Origin: Microbacterium invictum
GTDB lineage: Bacteria; Actinomycetota; Actinomycetes; Actinomycetales; Microbacteriaceae
Assembly (NCBI RefSeq): GCF_014197265.1
Contig: NZ_JACIFH010000001.1
Coordinates: 2,046,001-2,110,000, forward strand
Direction of reading: 5' to 3'
DNA: 64,000 nt
Position numbers and translations under genes: made by a program. Below the pieces are notes generated by a model. That model saw only the letters and a list, made by a program, of their open reading frames with translations, did no database searches and was not told where the DNA came from. Of the stretch, positions 46,128-55,969 are shown piece after piece (position 1 is the first letter of the stretch; every line of letters begins with the position of its first letter).

Positions 46128-47089
46128 GGTCCGTCTCGGCGGGTCGGGGGCGGAACGTCGAGCAGAACCTGTCCGACGACCGCCTCGGGGGTGACGCCGT
46201 CGAACTCGGCCTCGGGGTGCAGGATCAGCCGGTGCGCGAGCACGGCCACCGCGAGCGTCTTGACGTCGTCGGGGGTCGCGTAGGTGCGGCCGTGCGACAC
46301 CGCTGAGGTCCGCGTCGCGCGGGCGAGGGCGAGGGCGCCGCGGATGCTGACGCCGAGCCGGACTTCGTCGGCCGCGCGCGTGGCATCCACGATGCGGGCG
46401 ATGTAGTCGAGCACGAGGGCGTCGACGTACACGTCGGCGGCGAGCTCGGCCATGTCGATCAGCGCCGTCGGGGTGATCACGGCGGGAAGGGACTCGATCG
46501 CGACGGCGGCGCCGTCGAGGATCCGCACCGTGGCGGCGTGATCGGGGTAGCCGAGCGACGTGCGCATGAGGAAGCGGTCGAGCTGCGCCTCGGGCAGCCG
46601 GTAGGTGCCGGCCTGCTCGATCGGGTTCTGCGTGGCCAGGACGAGGAACGGCGAGCCGACCGGGTGGGTCACGCCGTCGATCGTGACCCGGCGCTCCTCC
46701 ATCACCTCGAGCAGGGCGGACTGGGTCTTGGGGCTCGCGCGGTTGATCTCGTCGGCGAGCACGATGTTGGCGAACACCGGTCCGGAGTGGAACTCGAATT
46801 CGCCGGTCTTCTGGTCGTACACGGTGACGCCGGTGATGTCGCCGGGCAGCAGGTCGGGGGTGAACTGGATGCGGGTGGTGGTGCCTTGCACGGACTGCGC
46901 GACCGCCCGGGCGAGCGAGGTCTTGCCGGTGCCGGGAACGTCCTCCAGCAGCACGTGACCCTCGCTGATCATCGCGGTCAGCACCAGTTCGACGATGTGG
47001 CGCTTGCCCAGCACCGCCCGCTCGACGTTGTCGGCCAGCTGGCCGAAAGTCTGAGCGAACCACGTCGCCTGCTCCTGCGTGATGGTCAT
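46124..47089 (-). CDS. MoxR family AAA+ ATPase
   Basis: 321 residues; ATG 47089. Walker A DVPGTGKTS, Walker B IVLADEIN, then ASPKTQSALLEVMEE and the sensor/arginine-finger stretch ATQNPIEQAGTYRLPEAQLDRF are all present. MoxR proteins act as chaperone-like ATPases that remodel or load cofactors into partner proteins with vWA folds; the partner here is most likely the DUF58 protein. The gene is 25 bases downstream of the giant surface protein. Confidence 0.95.
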   Translation of the reverse strand: MTITQEQATWFAQTFGQLADNVERAVLGKRHIVELVLTAMISEGHVLLEDVPGTGKTSLARAVAQSVQGTTTRIQFTPDLLPGDITGVTVYDQKTGEFEFHSGPVFANIVLADEINRASPKTQSALLEVMEERRVTIDGVTHPVGSPFLVLATQNPIEQAGTYRLPEAQLDRFLMRTSLGYPDHAATVRILDGAAVAIESLPAVITPTALIDMAELAADVYVDALVLDYIARIVDATRAADEVRLGVSIRGALALARATRTSAVSHGRTYATPDDVKTLAVAVLAHRLILHPEAEFDGVTPEAVVGQVLLDVPPPTRRDGP

Positions 47090-47114
47090 TCGGGGTCCTC
47101 GTCGCTGGGGGGGG

Positions 47115-50100
47115 TCAGCCGGCTGGGGCCGGGTCGGCCTGGTCGGGATCGGTCGGCACGGGGTCGGTGGGGGTCGGATCGGGCGTGGGCTCGGGTGTCG
47201 GTTCGGGCACGGGCGCCGGGGTGCACGTCGCCGAGAACGAGGCGGTGGCGGCGTCGAGGTTCCAGGCGCCTGGCCAGCGGACCTCGACGCGGATGCCCTC
47301 GACGCGCACCGCCGCATCGGGCACGAGCCAGGTGTTTCCGTCACGAGGCAGAACCCGGCCCTCGGCGTCATAGTAGGTCAGATCACGCGAAGAGAAGCCG
47401 ACCGTGCCCCGCCCACCGGTGGACGAGGACTGCGGGGCCAGCGTTGCGCCGCCCGCACACGAGTCCACCCACCACCGCGCCTGCACCTGGTACGGGGCGC
47501 TGCCGCGCGCGGGCGCGACCGTCCCCCAGGCCGACTGCCACCACCCCGAACGGTGCTCGTAGCGCACGCGGATGCCGGGGTCGGCGTCGAACACCCCGGT
47601 CGGGTACCCGTCGAAGACCACGTCGTTCTCGTTGGGGATGGTCTCGGACGAGCGCGGCGCCGAATCGATCGTCCATGCGGCGCGGAGTCCGTCGACGTGC
47701 GCGGTGGGACCGACGACGAACGTGTACCCCTTCGGGGCCTCGGTGCTCTGCACGGCACGCACCTCGCCGCGGACGGTCGCCCGGCCGTACGATCGCCCGT
47801 CGTACCAGGACTCCACGCACAGCACGAACGTGTACAGCCGGCCGTCCGGCAGGCCCCGGAACGTGCGCTTCTGGCCGTCGACCGAGACCGTGCAGGTCTC
47901 GCCGTCGGCGACGATGCCCCACCGCAGCTGCGCACCGTCGCCGCCCGAGACGGCGGCACCCGCGGCGGCGACCTCGGTGCGGCCGCCTCCGGTCGACGTC
48001 GCCGTCAGCGACAGGACCAGGTCGGTGGGCGCGCCGACGCCGTTCGCGACGCCCGTGAGCACGCCGGTGGGCGGTCCTGCACCGGTTCCCGGGGGCACGT
48101 CGAACCGCGACCGCGGCGTCACCGTGACCGTGGTGGCGGTGTTGGACCCGACCCGGAAGCCGGGCACGACGAGTTCGGTCTGCCCCGTCGGGACGGTCAC
48201 GCGGATCGTCTCGCCCGCAGGGCTGGAGATCTCCAGGGTGCCGGTGTCGGCGGCATCCACCCCGCTGATGGTCAGCGACGCGATCTTGCCCTCGCCCGCG
48301 GTGACCACCGGCACCGACCGCAGCCCGGTCGGTGCCGCCGGCGGGTCGTATGCCCACGCGGTGGTGCGCACCGAGGTCGCCGAGGATCCGACGGCGTTGA
48401 CGGCGAACGCCTCGTAGGTCCGCTGCTCGCCGTTGGGCGCCTTCAACTCGGGGCAGACGCCGGCGGCGGTGCACTGCGCGACGACCGCGCCGTCCCTGCG
48501 CAGCTCGAATCCGGTCAGCGCCGGGTACGCCGAGCGCGCCGCGCCGGGGTCGACGCGCAGGGTCAGCGAGCCGTCGGCGTAGGCGGTCTGGCTGAGGGAT
48601 GCCGGTGCCCGCGGGAACCCGCGCAGATCGAGCGTGAGGGTGCCTTCGCGATCGCCCGCGCTCTGCCGGCCCTGCGCGTCCTGCACGGTGAAGGCCGCTG
48701 TGCAGGTGGCGCCGGCGGTCTCGTCGGTCCAGGTCGCGCGGATGGCGGAGGCCGAGGCGACCGCGAACGTCACGCCGGCGCACGTGCCGCTGCGGGACAC
48801 GCCGACCACCTTCAGCGGGGTGCCCGGCAGCGGGTTGACCTCGCCGGCAGCCCCGGTGACCGGGATCGTGCAGCTCGAGCCGTCGGCCTGGCTGCACTGC
48901 CCGTCGACCGTGCCGCCGCGCGGCAGCGCCGACGGCGCCGCACCCACGCGCACCATGAGCCGTGCGGGGGCGACGCCGGTGTGACTGGTCACCGAGACCA
49001 TCACGTACTCGGAGGTGCCCGGCACCGCGTCATCGAGCCCGGTCAGCGTGAGCCGCGACCCGTCGAGCGTCGCCGTGATCGACGCGGCCGTGTCTTCGAT
49101 GCGATACGCGATCGGCTCGGGATCACCCTGCCAGCTGGTCATGTCGGCCACATCGTAGGTCATCGTCTCGCCCGGTCCGACCGTCACCGATGCCGCCGTC
49201 AGCGTCGGCTGCGGGTCGACCGGGGTGACCACGACCGGCACCGAGAGCACCGTCCAGGCGCGCTGCCCGGCCAGTCGCACCGAGACGACGCACGCATCGG
49301 TCCAGGGCGCGCCTTCGTCGGCGATGTAGCGGATCCTCGTACCCGAGTCGGCCTCGCAGACCGCTCCGGCCCGGGCGCCCGACGCGCGGACGTCGCCCAC
49401 GTCGACGAGGGTGTCCCGCGGCCGGGCGACGAGGTCGGACATGTCGGCGGTGGCCTCGCCGCCCTCGTCGACCTGAAGGGGCGGGGCGCCGCTGCGCAGC
49501 GCGAGGGTCGGGTCGGCCGCGGCCGGCACCCGCAGGAACGCGTAGGTGGTGATCGTGTCGGTCCCGGTCTGACCGGTGACCGAGAACGGGATGAGCCGGG
49601 CCTGGTCGGTCAGCTCTCCGCGGATGCGGTTTCCCGACACCCGCACGCCGTCCGGCGACCCCCACAGTCCCAGCGTCAGGTCGGCGATCTCGCCGCCTTC
49701 CCACACGACTCTGCCGCCGAGCACATCGACGCCGGTGGCGAAGTCCTCGCGGTCCTCGGCCGTGAGGACGGTGTCGCCGACGATCGGGTAGGCGGGTACG
49801 CGCTCGCGGACGACCTTCACGACGATGAGGCCCCGCGCGGTGTTGCCCGAGGAGGACTCCACGTCGTACAGGAACGCCATGGTGCCCGGCTCGGTGCCGG
49901 CCTCGATCGTCACGGTGTCGTCGCCGACGGATTCGATGCGCTCGGCCAGCAGCTCGTACTCGGGAGCCGGGGTGCCGTCGAGCGCGGTCTCGGGCACATC
50001 GGGGCGCACCCCGGTCAGCCGCAGCTCGCCGAGTGTGGGGTCGAGGTCGTTGGCCAGCGGCTGCACCCGGATGACATTGTCGGCACCGGCCTGCACGTGC

Positions 50101-53100
50101 ACGTAGTCGGTGTAGGTCACCGGGGACGGGTTGGCATCGCCGCTGAGCACGCCCACGCGCACGACGCCCTCGCCGGTCGCGCCGGCGGCGTCGACGACGC
50201 GGTACCGGAACGAGTGCTGACCGCTGTCGCCGGCCACGCTCGTGTAGACGATCGAGGTGCCGTCGGCCGAGATGGCCGCCGACCCGACATCGGGCTGCTC
50301 GACGATGCCCTCGAGTCGCACGACGTCGCCGTCGGGGTCCATTCCGAAGCCGTCGAACGCGATCGTGGTCGACAGCCCGCTGAGCACGCGCCCCGACAGG
50401 CCCGACGGCAGCGGGGGGCGGTTGGCGTCGTCGGCGAGCACCCGCACGCGCACCGTCGCGGTGTCGGCCAGACTCGGCGCCCCCGTCGTGAACACGCCGT
50501 ACTCGACCGTGTAATCGCCCGGCGTGCCCGGAGCGAGATAGCGCAGCAGGTCGCCGGACGCGAAGGCCAGAGCCGACCGGCTGGACGAGACGATCGTCTC
50601 GGGGTCGATGCGCGGCCGCCCGCCCGAGGGGGCGAGGTCGTTCGCGAGCACCGGGATGTCGATCTGCGACCCCACCCGCACGACGACGGTGTCGTCGACC
50701 GCGATCGGGGCGGCCTCGGGTGCGGGCGGCAGCAGGTAGACGGTCGCCAGTCCCTCGACGGCCGCGCCGGCGTCGTTCGTGCCGTCGCTGACCCGGTACG
50801 ACACGGTCCCGAGGATGCCGGACTCGTTGGACGCCGTTGTCCCCGACACCCGCAGCTGGCTCTGCGCCACGGCATCCACCGACAGCGTCGCGCCCGGAGT
50901 CGGGTGCGCCACGACATCGCTGAGCAGCAGCACGCGCCGGGTCGGGTTGGACACCGCCGCGAACACGTCGACGGTCGCATCGGCCTGCGGACGGACGAAG
51001 GCCACCACCGGCGCCGTGGACAGGTTCGGCGGGGCGTCGGCGGGCAGCAGCGTGATGCGGGCGAGGCCTGTCGCCTCGCCGCCGGCGGAGGTCACCGTGA
51101 CAGAGACCCGGTAGGTGCCCGGCTCGGCGGCCGAGAAGTCGAACTGGGTCGTGCCGCCGACCACCGTCGCGGTGGCGGTGGCATCGTCGAGCACCCGCGC
51201 CGCCGTGAGCAGCACGTCCCCGGCCGTGCCGGTGACGTGGTCGGCCACGTCGACCGTGAGCCGGGCGCCGACGATGTCGACGACGGCGAACGACTGGATC
51301 TGGGGCTGGGCCGCGCCGAGCACGCGCACCGGCAGCGACGCGGTGGCCTGGGCGCCGCGGGCATCGGCCACGGTGTACGCGAGCGAGATCACCTGGTCGC
51401 GTTCGCTGCCGTCGTCGCTGTGCTGGTACACGATCTCGCCGGCAGGGGTCGAGGCGAGGCTGCCCACGCCCCCGGCGTTGTGCACGTCGAGCAGCATGAT
51501 CGGGTCGCCCTCGGGGTCGACCCAGCCGCCCAGCACCGGGACGGTCACGGTGCCGCCCCGGGCGACCGACGGGCGCGGCGCCTCTTGCTCGCAGCCGGCG
51601 ACCCCGCACCACACCGGTGCGGAGTTGGCCGAGTCGGCGGCCACCGTGAGTGTCACCGTGGCCGGCTCCGAGGTGAGCCCGTCGTCGGCGGTGCCGTCGG
51701 TGACCGCGTACTCGAAGGTCGCCGTGCCGGTCGCGTCGGCCGCGACCCGCACGGCCAGCCGCTGCCGGTCGTCGGTGGCGGTGACGACGCCGAACGACGG
51801 ATCGAGGCCCGTGACGCTGTCGGGCCCGATCGCCAGCACGTCCTCGTTCGGATCGTGGTCGTTCAGCAGCACGGGCAGCGAGACGAGCGCCCCCGGACGT
51901 ACGCCGAACGCGTCGGGCTCGGCGACCGGAGGGCGCGGGTCGATGACCGCCGGAGGCTCCTGCTCGCTGGGCTCGGCCGTGGTCGGGGCGGTGTCTTCGA
52001 GCTCCCAGTCCTGGCTGGACGGCAGCAGCCGCGCGTCGTCGACCGTCCACACCCACCCCGAGCGCGCGTCGTTGAGGATCAGCGCGTCGCCGGTGTCGAC
52101 CAGGGTCGGCCGGCGCTGCGCCGGCAGGGTGAGACCGCCGTAGTCGAGTGGGCGGGCGGTCTCGGAGTCCCACAGCGTGCCGGGGCCCTCCCCCTCGGGC
52201 AGCCACGCCGCGTACACCCGCTCCCCCCGCAGCACGGGGCGCGCCGGGGTGCCACGCGGGGTCGTCGCGTCGCCGAATGCCGGCTCAGCCGGGTCGCCGT
52301 CGACCGGCACCCGCACCAGACCGGTCTCGTCGGCCAGGTACACCGAGCCCGACTGCGGCGCCGGACGACTCAGCACCACGGCCCCGGTCGTGCCCGCGTC
52401 GGCCGCCCCGTCGGTCTCGTCGGTCCAGTAGCGGCCGTCGTCGGTGTCGACGAGCACCCAGTCGTCACCGGCGCTCGTGAGGGCGGGCAGGTCGGCATCC
52501 GCGTCGACGGGATCTTCGCTGAGGACAGTGGATGCCGCGATGTCGAACCGCAGCACGGTGTCGGCCGCGGCGGAGTAGCTGAACAGGATGCCGCGCTCGT
52601 CGACCGTGACGGCGTCGGCCACGTACGGCGGCGTCTCGTCGTCCGGTGTGCCGAACGGGTCGACCTCGGCATACGACTGCGTCGACAGACGCCCGGCGTA
52701 GATCGCCCCGGCATCCGTGCGGAACACCACGAAGTCACCCGCACTGACAGTCTCCTGGGTGCCCGGCGGGGCCGTCGCGGCGGCCTCGAGCCCCTGGGCG
52801 TCGAGATCGCCCGGGATGGACTCGTCGATGCGGATCATCTTGCTGTCGCTGTCGGTGAACATGTAGGCGCCGGTGTCGGCCTCCACGATGCGACTGGGAT
52901 TGGCCACCGCGCGCACGGTGTCGAGCTCGCCGACGGCGGTGTTGACCCGGGCGTATCGCAGGCCGTCGGCCTGCAGCACCCACACCGCCGGGTCGCGCGG
53001 CGGAGTGTCCTGCGCGTCGAGGCCCGGCCACGCGATGCTGAGGCCCGCGACCAGCGCGATCGCGGCGGCTCCGGCGCCGACGCCGACGACGGTGCGGCGA

Positions 53101-53105
53101 CGCAT
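47115..53105 (-). CDS. Giant Ig-like/Fn3 surface protein (about 2000 residues)
   Basis: 1996 residues; ATG 53105 with GGAGGG 5 bases upstream, overlapping the kinase stop. An N-terminal anchor (RRRTVVGVGAGAAAIALVAGL) leads to a propeller-like region (about 30-420; repeats of the type AYMFTDSDSKMIRID). About nine Ig/cadherin-like repeats follow, many with the signature PVLxND-DP or a close variant (for example LPVLLNDHDPNED, IPVLANDLAPSGG), then several Fn3-like domains and a Pro/Thr/Asp-rich C-terminal tail. There is no LPxTG. Three spread-out Cys pairs are seen. It is likely an extracellular structural or sensory protein handled by MoxR/DUF58; the ligand is unknown. Confidence 0.88.
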   Translation of the reverse strand: MRRRTVVGVGAGAAAIALVAGLSIAWPGLDAQDTPPRDPAVWVLQADGLRYARVNTAVGELDTVRAVANPSRIVEADTGAYMFTDSDSKMIRIDESIPGDLDAQGLEAAATAPPGTQETVSAGDFVVFRTDAGAIYAGRLSTQSYAEVDPFGTPDDETPPYVADAVTVDERGILFSYSAAADTVLRFDIAASTVLSEDPVDADADLPALTSAGDDWVLVDTDDGRYWTDETDGAADAGTTGAVVLSRPAPQSGSVYLADETGLVRVPVDGDPAEPAFGDATTPRGTPARPVLRGERVYAAWLPEGEGPGTLWDSETARPLDYGGLTLPAQRRPTLVDTGDALILNDARSGWVWTVDDARLLPSSQDWELEDTAPTTAEPSEQEPPAVIDPRPPVAEPDAFGVRPGALVSLPVLLNDHDPNEDVLAIGPDSVTGLDPSFGVVTATDDRQRLAVRVAADATGTATFEYAVTDGTADDGLTSEPATVTLTVAADSANSAPVWCGVAGCEQEAPRPSVARGGTVTVPVLGGWVDPEGDPIMLLDVHNAGGVGSLASTPAGEIVYQHSDDGSERDQVISLAYTVADARGAQATASLPVRVLGAAQPQIQSFAVVDIVGARLTVDVADHVTGTAGDVLLTAARVLDDATATATVVGGTTQFDFSAAEPGTYRVSVTVTSAGGEATGLARITLLPADAPPNLSTAPVVAFVRPQADATVDVFAAVSNPTRRVLLLSDVVAHPTPGATLSVDAVAQSQLRVSGTTASNESGILGTVSYRVSDGTNDAGAAVEGLATVYLLPPAPEAAPIAVDDTVVVRVGSQIDIPVLANDLAPSGGRPRIDPETIVSSSRSALAFASGDLLRYLAPGTPGDYTVEYGVFTTGAPSLADTATVRVRVLADDANRPPLPSGLSGRVLSGLSTTIAFDGFGMDPDGDVVRLEGIVEQPDVGSAAISADGTSIVYTSVAGDSGQHSFRYRVVDAAGATGEGVVRVGVLSGDANPSPVTYTDYVHVQAGADNVIRVQPLANDLDPTLGELRLTGVRPDVPETALDGTPAPEYELLAERIESVGDDTVTIEAGTEPGTMAFLYDVESSSGNTARGLIVVKVVRERVPAYPIVGDTVLTAEDREDFATGVDVLGGRVVWEGGEIADLTLGLWGSPDGVRVSGNRIRGELTDQARLIPFSVTGQTGTDTITTYAFLRVPAAADPTLALRSGAPPLQVDEGGEATADMSDLVARPRDTLVDVGDVRASGARAGAVCEADSGTRIRYIADEGAPWTDACVVSVRLAGQRAWTVLSVPVVVTPVDPQPTLTAASVTVGPGETMTYDVADMTSWQGDPEPIAYRIEDTAASITATLDGSRLTLTGLDDAVPGTSEYVMVSVTSHTGVAPARLMVRVGAAPSALPRGGTVDGQCSQADGSSCTIPVTGAAGEVNPLPGTPLKVVGVSRSGTCAGVTFAVASASAIRATWTDETAGATCTAAFTVQDAQGRQSAGDREGTLTLDLRGFPRAPASLSQTAYADGSLTLRVDPGAARSAYPALTGFELRRDGAVVAQCTAAGVCPELKAPNGEQRTYEAFAVNAVGSSATSVRTTAWAYDPPAAPTGLRSVPVVTAGEGKIASLTISGVDAADTGTLEISSPAGETIRVTVPTGQTELVVPGFRVGSNTATTVTVTPRSRFDVPPGTGAGPPTGVLTGVANGVGAPTDLVLSLTATSTGGGRTEVAAAGAAVSGGDGAQLRWGIVADGETCTVSVDGQKRTFRGLPDGRLYTFVLCVESWYDGRSYGRATVRGEVRAVQSTEAPKGYTFVVGPTAHVDGLRAAWTIDSAPRSSETIPNENDVVFDGYPTGVFDADPGIRVRYEHRSGWWQSAWGTVAPARGSAPYQVQARWWVDSCAGGATLAPQSSSTGGRGTVGFSSRDLTYYDAEGRVLPRDGNTWLVPDAAVRVEGIRVEVRWPGAWNLDAATASFSATCTPAPVPEPTPEPTPDPTPTDPVPTDPDQADPAPAG

Positions 53106-54226
53106 CACAGCCCTCCGAGCAGCAGGGCGACGACCGTGCCGACCGCGATGACGAGGACCGCCGTGCCGCCGGCGATCCACGGCCAGACCGGGCGGCGCCG
53201 GGCCGGTATCTCGCCGACGACGGTCGAGTCCTCGTCACGCTCAGGGCTGCCGGTCGAGTGCGTGTACCGGCGGCCCTCCCGCGGCAGGCTGCTGCGCACG
53301 GGCCCGCGCACCCGGGCGTCTGCGAAGTCCACTTCTGCGGCCACCGGCATCCACTCGTCTGTCGGCACTTCGAGGAGCGTCGGCGCCAGTCCGAGCGAAC
53401 GCTGCACCTCGCGCACGGCCTCGCCGAAGTCGCGGGCCGACCGGTAGCGGTTGTCGGGGTCGCGGGCCATCGCGGTCGCGAGCACCCGCTGCAGCTCGTC
53501 GGGCATGTCGTCGCGCGCCACCGGCACGAACGTGGCGCGGGCGATGCGGCTGCGCAGGTGATCGCGGGTGTTCTGCCCGCGCTCGCGGCGCTCGAACGGG
53601 CTGTGGCCGGCCAGCAGCGAGTACACGGTCGCGCCCAGGCTCCACACCTCGCTGGCGACGGAGCCGCCGGTGTGCTCGGCGACGACCTCGGGGGCGCTCC
53701 ACGGGATCGACATCGCCAGCACTTCGCCCGGCGCGTGCCGCAGCGACGACGAGATGCCGAAGTCGGCCAGCACGGCCGTGCCGAACGTGGTCACCAGGAT
53801 GTTGCTCGGCTTGATGTCGCGGTGGATGAGGCCCGCCCGGTGCGCCGACTCGAGCGCGCCCGCCAGCCGCACCGCGATCGCCATGACCTCTTCGACCGGG
53901 ATCCGCTCGATGCGGTAGCGCTGCGCGAGGGAGCCGGGGCAGTACTCCATGACGATGTAGGGGCGGCCGTCGGCCGAGATGCCGGCTTGGTACACGGTCA
54001 CGATCGCGGGGTGCGCCGACAGGTGGGCGAGCACGTCGGCTTCGGCGTTGAACATGCGCACGAGGTCGGGGTCGTGCTCGTCGCTGGGCAGCACCTTGAC
54101 GGCGACGGCGCGGCGGGGCATGTCCTGCTGGTAGAGGAAGACGTCGGCGAATCCGCCCGATCCGAGCGGCCGGACGTAGTCGAGTCCGGGCAGGATCGGG
54201 GGCGCGGAGGGAAGCCTGTGTGCCAT
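53105..54226 (-). CDS. Ser/Thr protein kinase (PknB-like) with C-terminal membrane helix
   Basis: 373 residues; ATG 54226 with GAGGGG just upstream (a longer frame exists without support). Complete Hanks motifs: LGSGGFADVF, AVKVLPSD (ATP Lys), HRDIKPSN, DFGISS, SAPEVV. A juxtamembrane linker leads to a helix (WPWIAGGTAVLVIAVGTVVALLL) at the very end, with no extracellular sensor domain. First gene of the operon; the giant surface protein encoded next could supply the extracellular part, and the FHA protein at the operon end could read its product. Confidence 0.95.
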   Translation of the reverse strand: MAHRLPSAPPILPGLDYVRPLGSGGFADVFLYQQDMPRRAVAVKVLPSDEHDPDLVRMFNAEADVLAHLSAHPAIVTVYQAGISADGRPYIVMEYCPGSLAQRYRIERIPVEEVMAIAVRLAGALESAHRAGLIHRDIKPSNILVTTFGTAVLADFGISSSLRHAPGEVLAMSIPWSAPEVVAEHTGGSVASEVWSLGATVYSLLAGHSPFERRERGQNTRDHLRSRIARATFVPVARDDMPDELQRVLATAMARDPDNRYRSARDFGEAVREVQRSLGLAPTLLEVPTDEWMPVAAEVDFADARVRGPVRSSLPREGRRYTHSTGSPERDEDSTVVGEIPARRRPVWPWIAGGTAVLVIAVGTVVALLLGGL

Positions 54227-54332
54227 GGCGCCCCTCACCGGTAAGAATGCGATGTTCGCCACCCGGACAACCCGGCCCCAGGATCCGGTGCGAGACGGGG
54301 CAATGCTAACAAAACCACCCGTGAGCGGCCTG

Positions 54333-55007
54333 TTACGGCTCGGAGATGCCCGGGTCGGCGCGGGGATCGAACGGCGCATCGAGCGAACGGGTCAGCTCTT
54401 CGAGCATCGCCGCGATCTGCGGCTCGACGTACTGGCCGACGGCCGCCTGGATGCGCAGCCGGTGGTGCAGCAGCACCGTGCACACCTCGCGACCCACCAT
54501 GTTCGCGTAGTCGTCGGCCAGCTTCACCTCCTGGCGCAGCGCCGCTTTGGCCTCGTCCGACAGGGGCGGCAGCGCCGGCACATCGGCAGCGGCCTCTTCG
54601 GCGAGCCCGGAGATCGTGAACAGGAACGGCTGCCCGGGCAGCGGGTCGGGGTCCATCGGCATGCCCTCGAACTCGGGCTCGAGCCCTTCGCCGGGCCGGT
54701 AGCTGCGGGCACGGTTGCGCTCGGCCTGCTGGTCGAGCTCGGCCTGCAGCATCGGCAGATTGCGCGAGGTGTATTCGGCCACGGCGTGGTCGACGATCGT
54801 CTTCATCCGGGTGGACAGCCCGTGCTGCACCCCGTGCGGCACATCGGCGCCGAGTCCCGCCGCCGACAGCACCGGCGACCCGAAGCAGCGCCGGCACGGG
54901 GCGACGCGCCCCCGGTGGGTCGACGGCTCCCAGCGCGGAAGCCATCGCAGCCAGACGTCCACCGCCTGGCTGACCTGGGTCTCGATCGACCGCTCCACGG
55001 CATCCAT
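54333..55007 (-). CDS. Hypothetical protein, soluble
   Basis: 224 residues; strong G/C third-position bias supports a real gene, although the ribosome site is weak. No signal peptide or membrane helix. A CRRC pair lies near residues 38-41; the rest is helical and acidic (PPLSDEAKAALRQEVKLADDY, then HHRLRIQAAVGQYVEPQIAAML). I do not recognise a family. It is 106 bp upstream of the kinase gene on the same strand. Confidence 0.65.
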   Translation of the reverse strand: MDAVERSIETQVSQAVDVWLRWLPRWEPSTHRGRVAPCRRCFGSPVLSAAGLGADVPHGVQHGLSTRMKTIVDHAVAEYTSRNLPMLQAELDQQAERNRARSYRPGEGLEPEFEGMPMDPDPLPGQPFLFTISGLAEEAAADVPALPPLSDEAKAALRQEVKLADDYANMVGREVCTVLLHHRLRIQAAVGQYVEPQIAAMLEELTRSLDAPFDPRADPGISEP

Positions 55008-55497
55008 TGTTCCGTGTCAGGGCCCAGTTCGCAGGGATTCGGCGTTCTGCGGCTCGGCGGGGGGCTGATTCATCCGGCCGGACGTGCGGGAACTTCGCGC
55101 GATAGCGACCGCAGGCGACGGATGAAGGGGTGCCGGTGGGGCCTGCCGGGGCGGACGGCGGGCTCATCCGGCCGCAAGTGCGGGAACTTCGCGCGATCAC
55201 GACCGCAAGCGACGGATGAGTGGCTGCCGGTGGGTGCCGGGGCGGCCTGCCGGGGCGGACGGCGGGTTCATCCGGCCGCAAGCGCGGGACCTCGGCGCGA
55301 TGACGACCGCAAGCGACGGATGAGTGGCTGCCGGGGCGGGAGGCCGGGGCGGACGGCGAGCTCATCCGGCCGCAGGTGCGGGAACTCGACGCGATAGCGA
55401 CCACAGGAGACGGATGAGGGGCTGATGCCGGGGCTGATGCCGGGCGGCTGAGGGTGGGGGATGCCGGGGGCGGCGGGCGCTGGCATCCTCTCGGCCA
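55008..55497. other. 490-bp gap with a palindromic repeat array
   Basis: No gene is supported. The central part is the four-unit dyad array (55069-55418). The flanks are G/C-rich low-complexity sequence with repeated GCCGGGGCGG words. Confidence 0.65.
55069..55418. repeat. Four spaced palindromic units of about 57 bp
   Basis: Units begin TCATCCG at 55070, 55164, 55268 and 55362 and end CGGATGA near 55125, 55220, 55324 and 55418. Outer arms are CTCATCCG/CGGATGAG. In unit 1 both arms change together (TTCATCCG/CGGATGAA), keeping the pairing. Interiors share GGGAACTTCGCGCGAT-like cores. Spacers of about 40 bp share GCCGGGGCGGACGGCG. Confidence 0.85.
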
Positions 55498-55968
55498 TCA
55501 GGGTTCGTCGGTGTCGGACTCCCACGGCCAGCGGGGGCGATCTGCGCGGGTGCGGACGAGGGCGACGCCGACCCATCCGGCGATGAAGGCGACGACGGCG
55601 AGGGCCAGTGCGAACCACGACAGCAGGAATTCTCCGGCGGCGGAGGCCGCGAGCACCGGGTCCTCCCCCGCGAACACTGCGCCGAACCAGAGCCCGACGA
55701 GGTAGGCGAGCACCGCGGCGAGGGTCACGACGGCCGCGATCCAGTACGACGGGTTCGGCCGCCGCAGGGTGACGAGGAGGACCCCCAGCACGGCGACCGT
55801 GGCAAGGCCCGCGGCGGTGGCGCCCGGCAGGTTGCCGAGGCCCTCGGTGGCGATCACATCCTGCTCGAGGAACAGGCTGGTCATGCCGAGGACGGCGACC
55901 AGGAGGGCGAAGAATCCGACCGTGGCGAGGGCCGCCGCCACCGGCGGTCGCACCCCTGGCCCGGTCAT
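55498..55968 (-). CDS. Small integral membrane protein, four helices
   Basis: 156 residues. Four hydrophobic segments are clear (ALATVGFFALLVAVLGM, GLATVAVLGVLLVTL, WIAAVVTLAAVLAYLVGLWFG, FALALAVVAFIAGWVGVALV). A conserved-looking basic and acidic C-terminal tail (RADRPRWPWESDTDEP) is cytoplasmic or external. No family recognised. It starts 1 base after the stop of the 55970 gene, so both are one transcription unit. Confidence 0.75.
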   Translation of the reverse strand: MTGPGVRPPVAAALATVGFFALLVAVLGMTSLFLEQDVIATEGLGNLPGATAAGLATVAVLGVLLVTLRRPNPSYWIAAVVTLAAVLAYLVGLWFGAVFAGEDPVLAASAAGEFLLSWFALALAVVAFIAGWVGVALVRTRADRPRWPWESDTDEP

Positions 55969-55969
55969 G

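Noticed and set aside
46128..47063. N-terminal extension of the DUF58 protein
   Set aside because: It is an out-of-frame reading of the MoxR gene; the overlapping ATG at 46127 is well supported.
47079..53447. A 2122-codon open frame on the plus strand
   Set aside because: It is antisense to the Ig-like giant gene; its translation is Arg/Gly/His/Val-rich with no domain, as expected from high G/C codon bias on the other strand.
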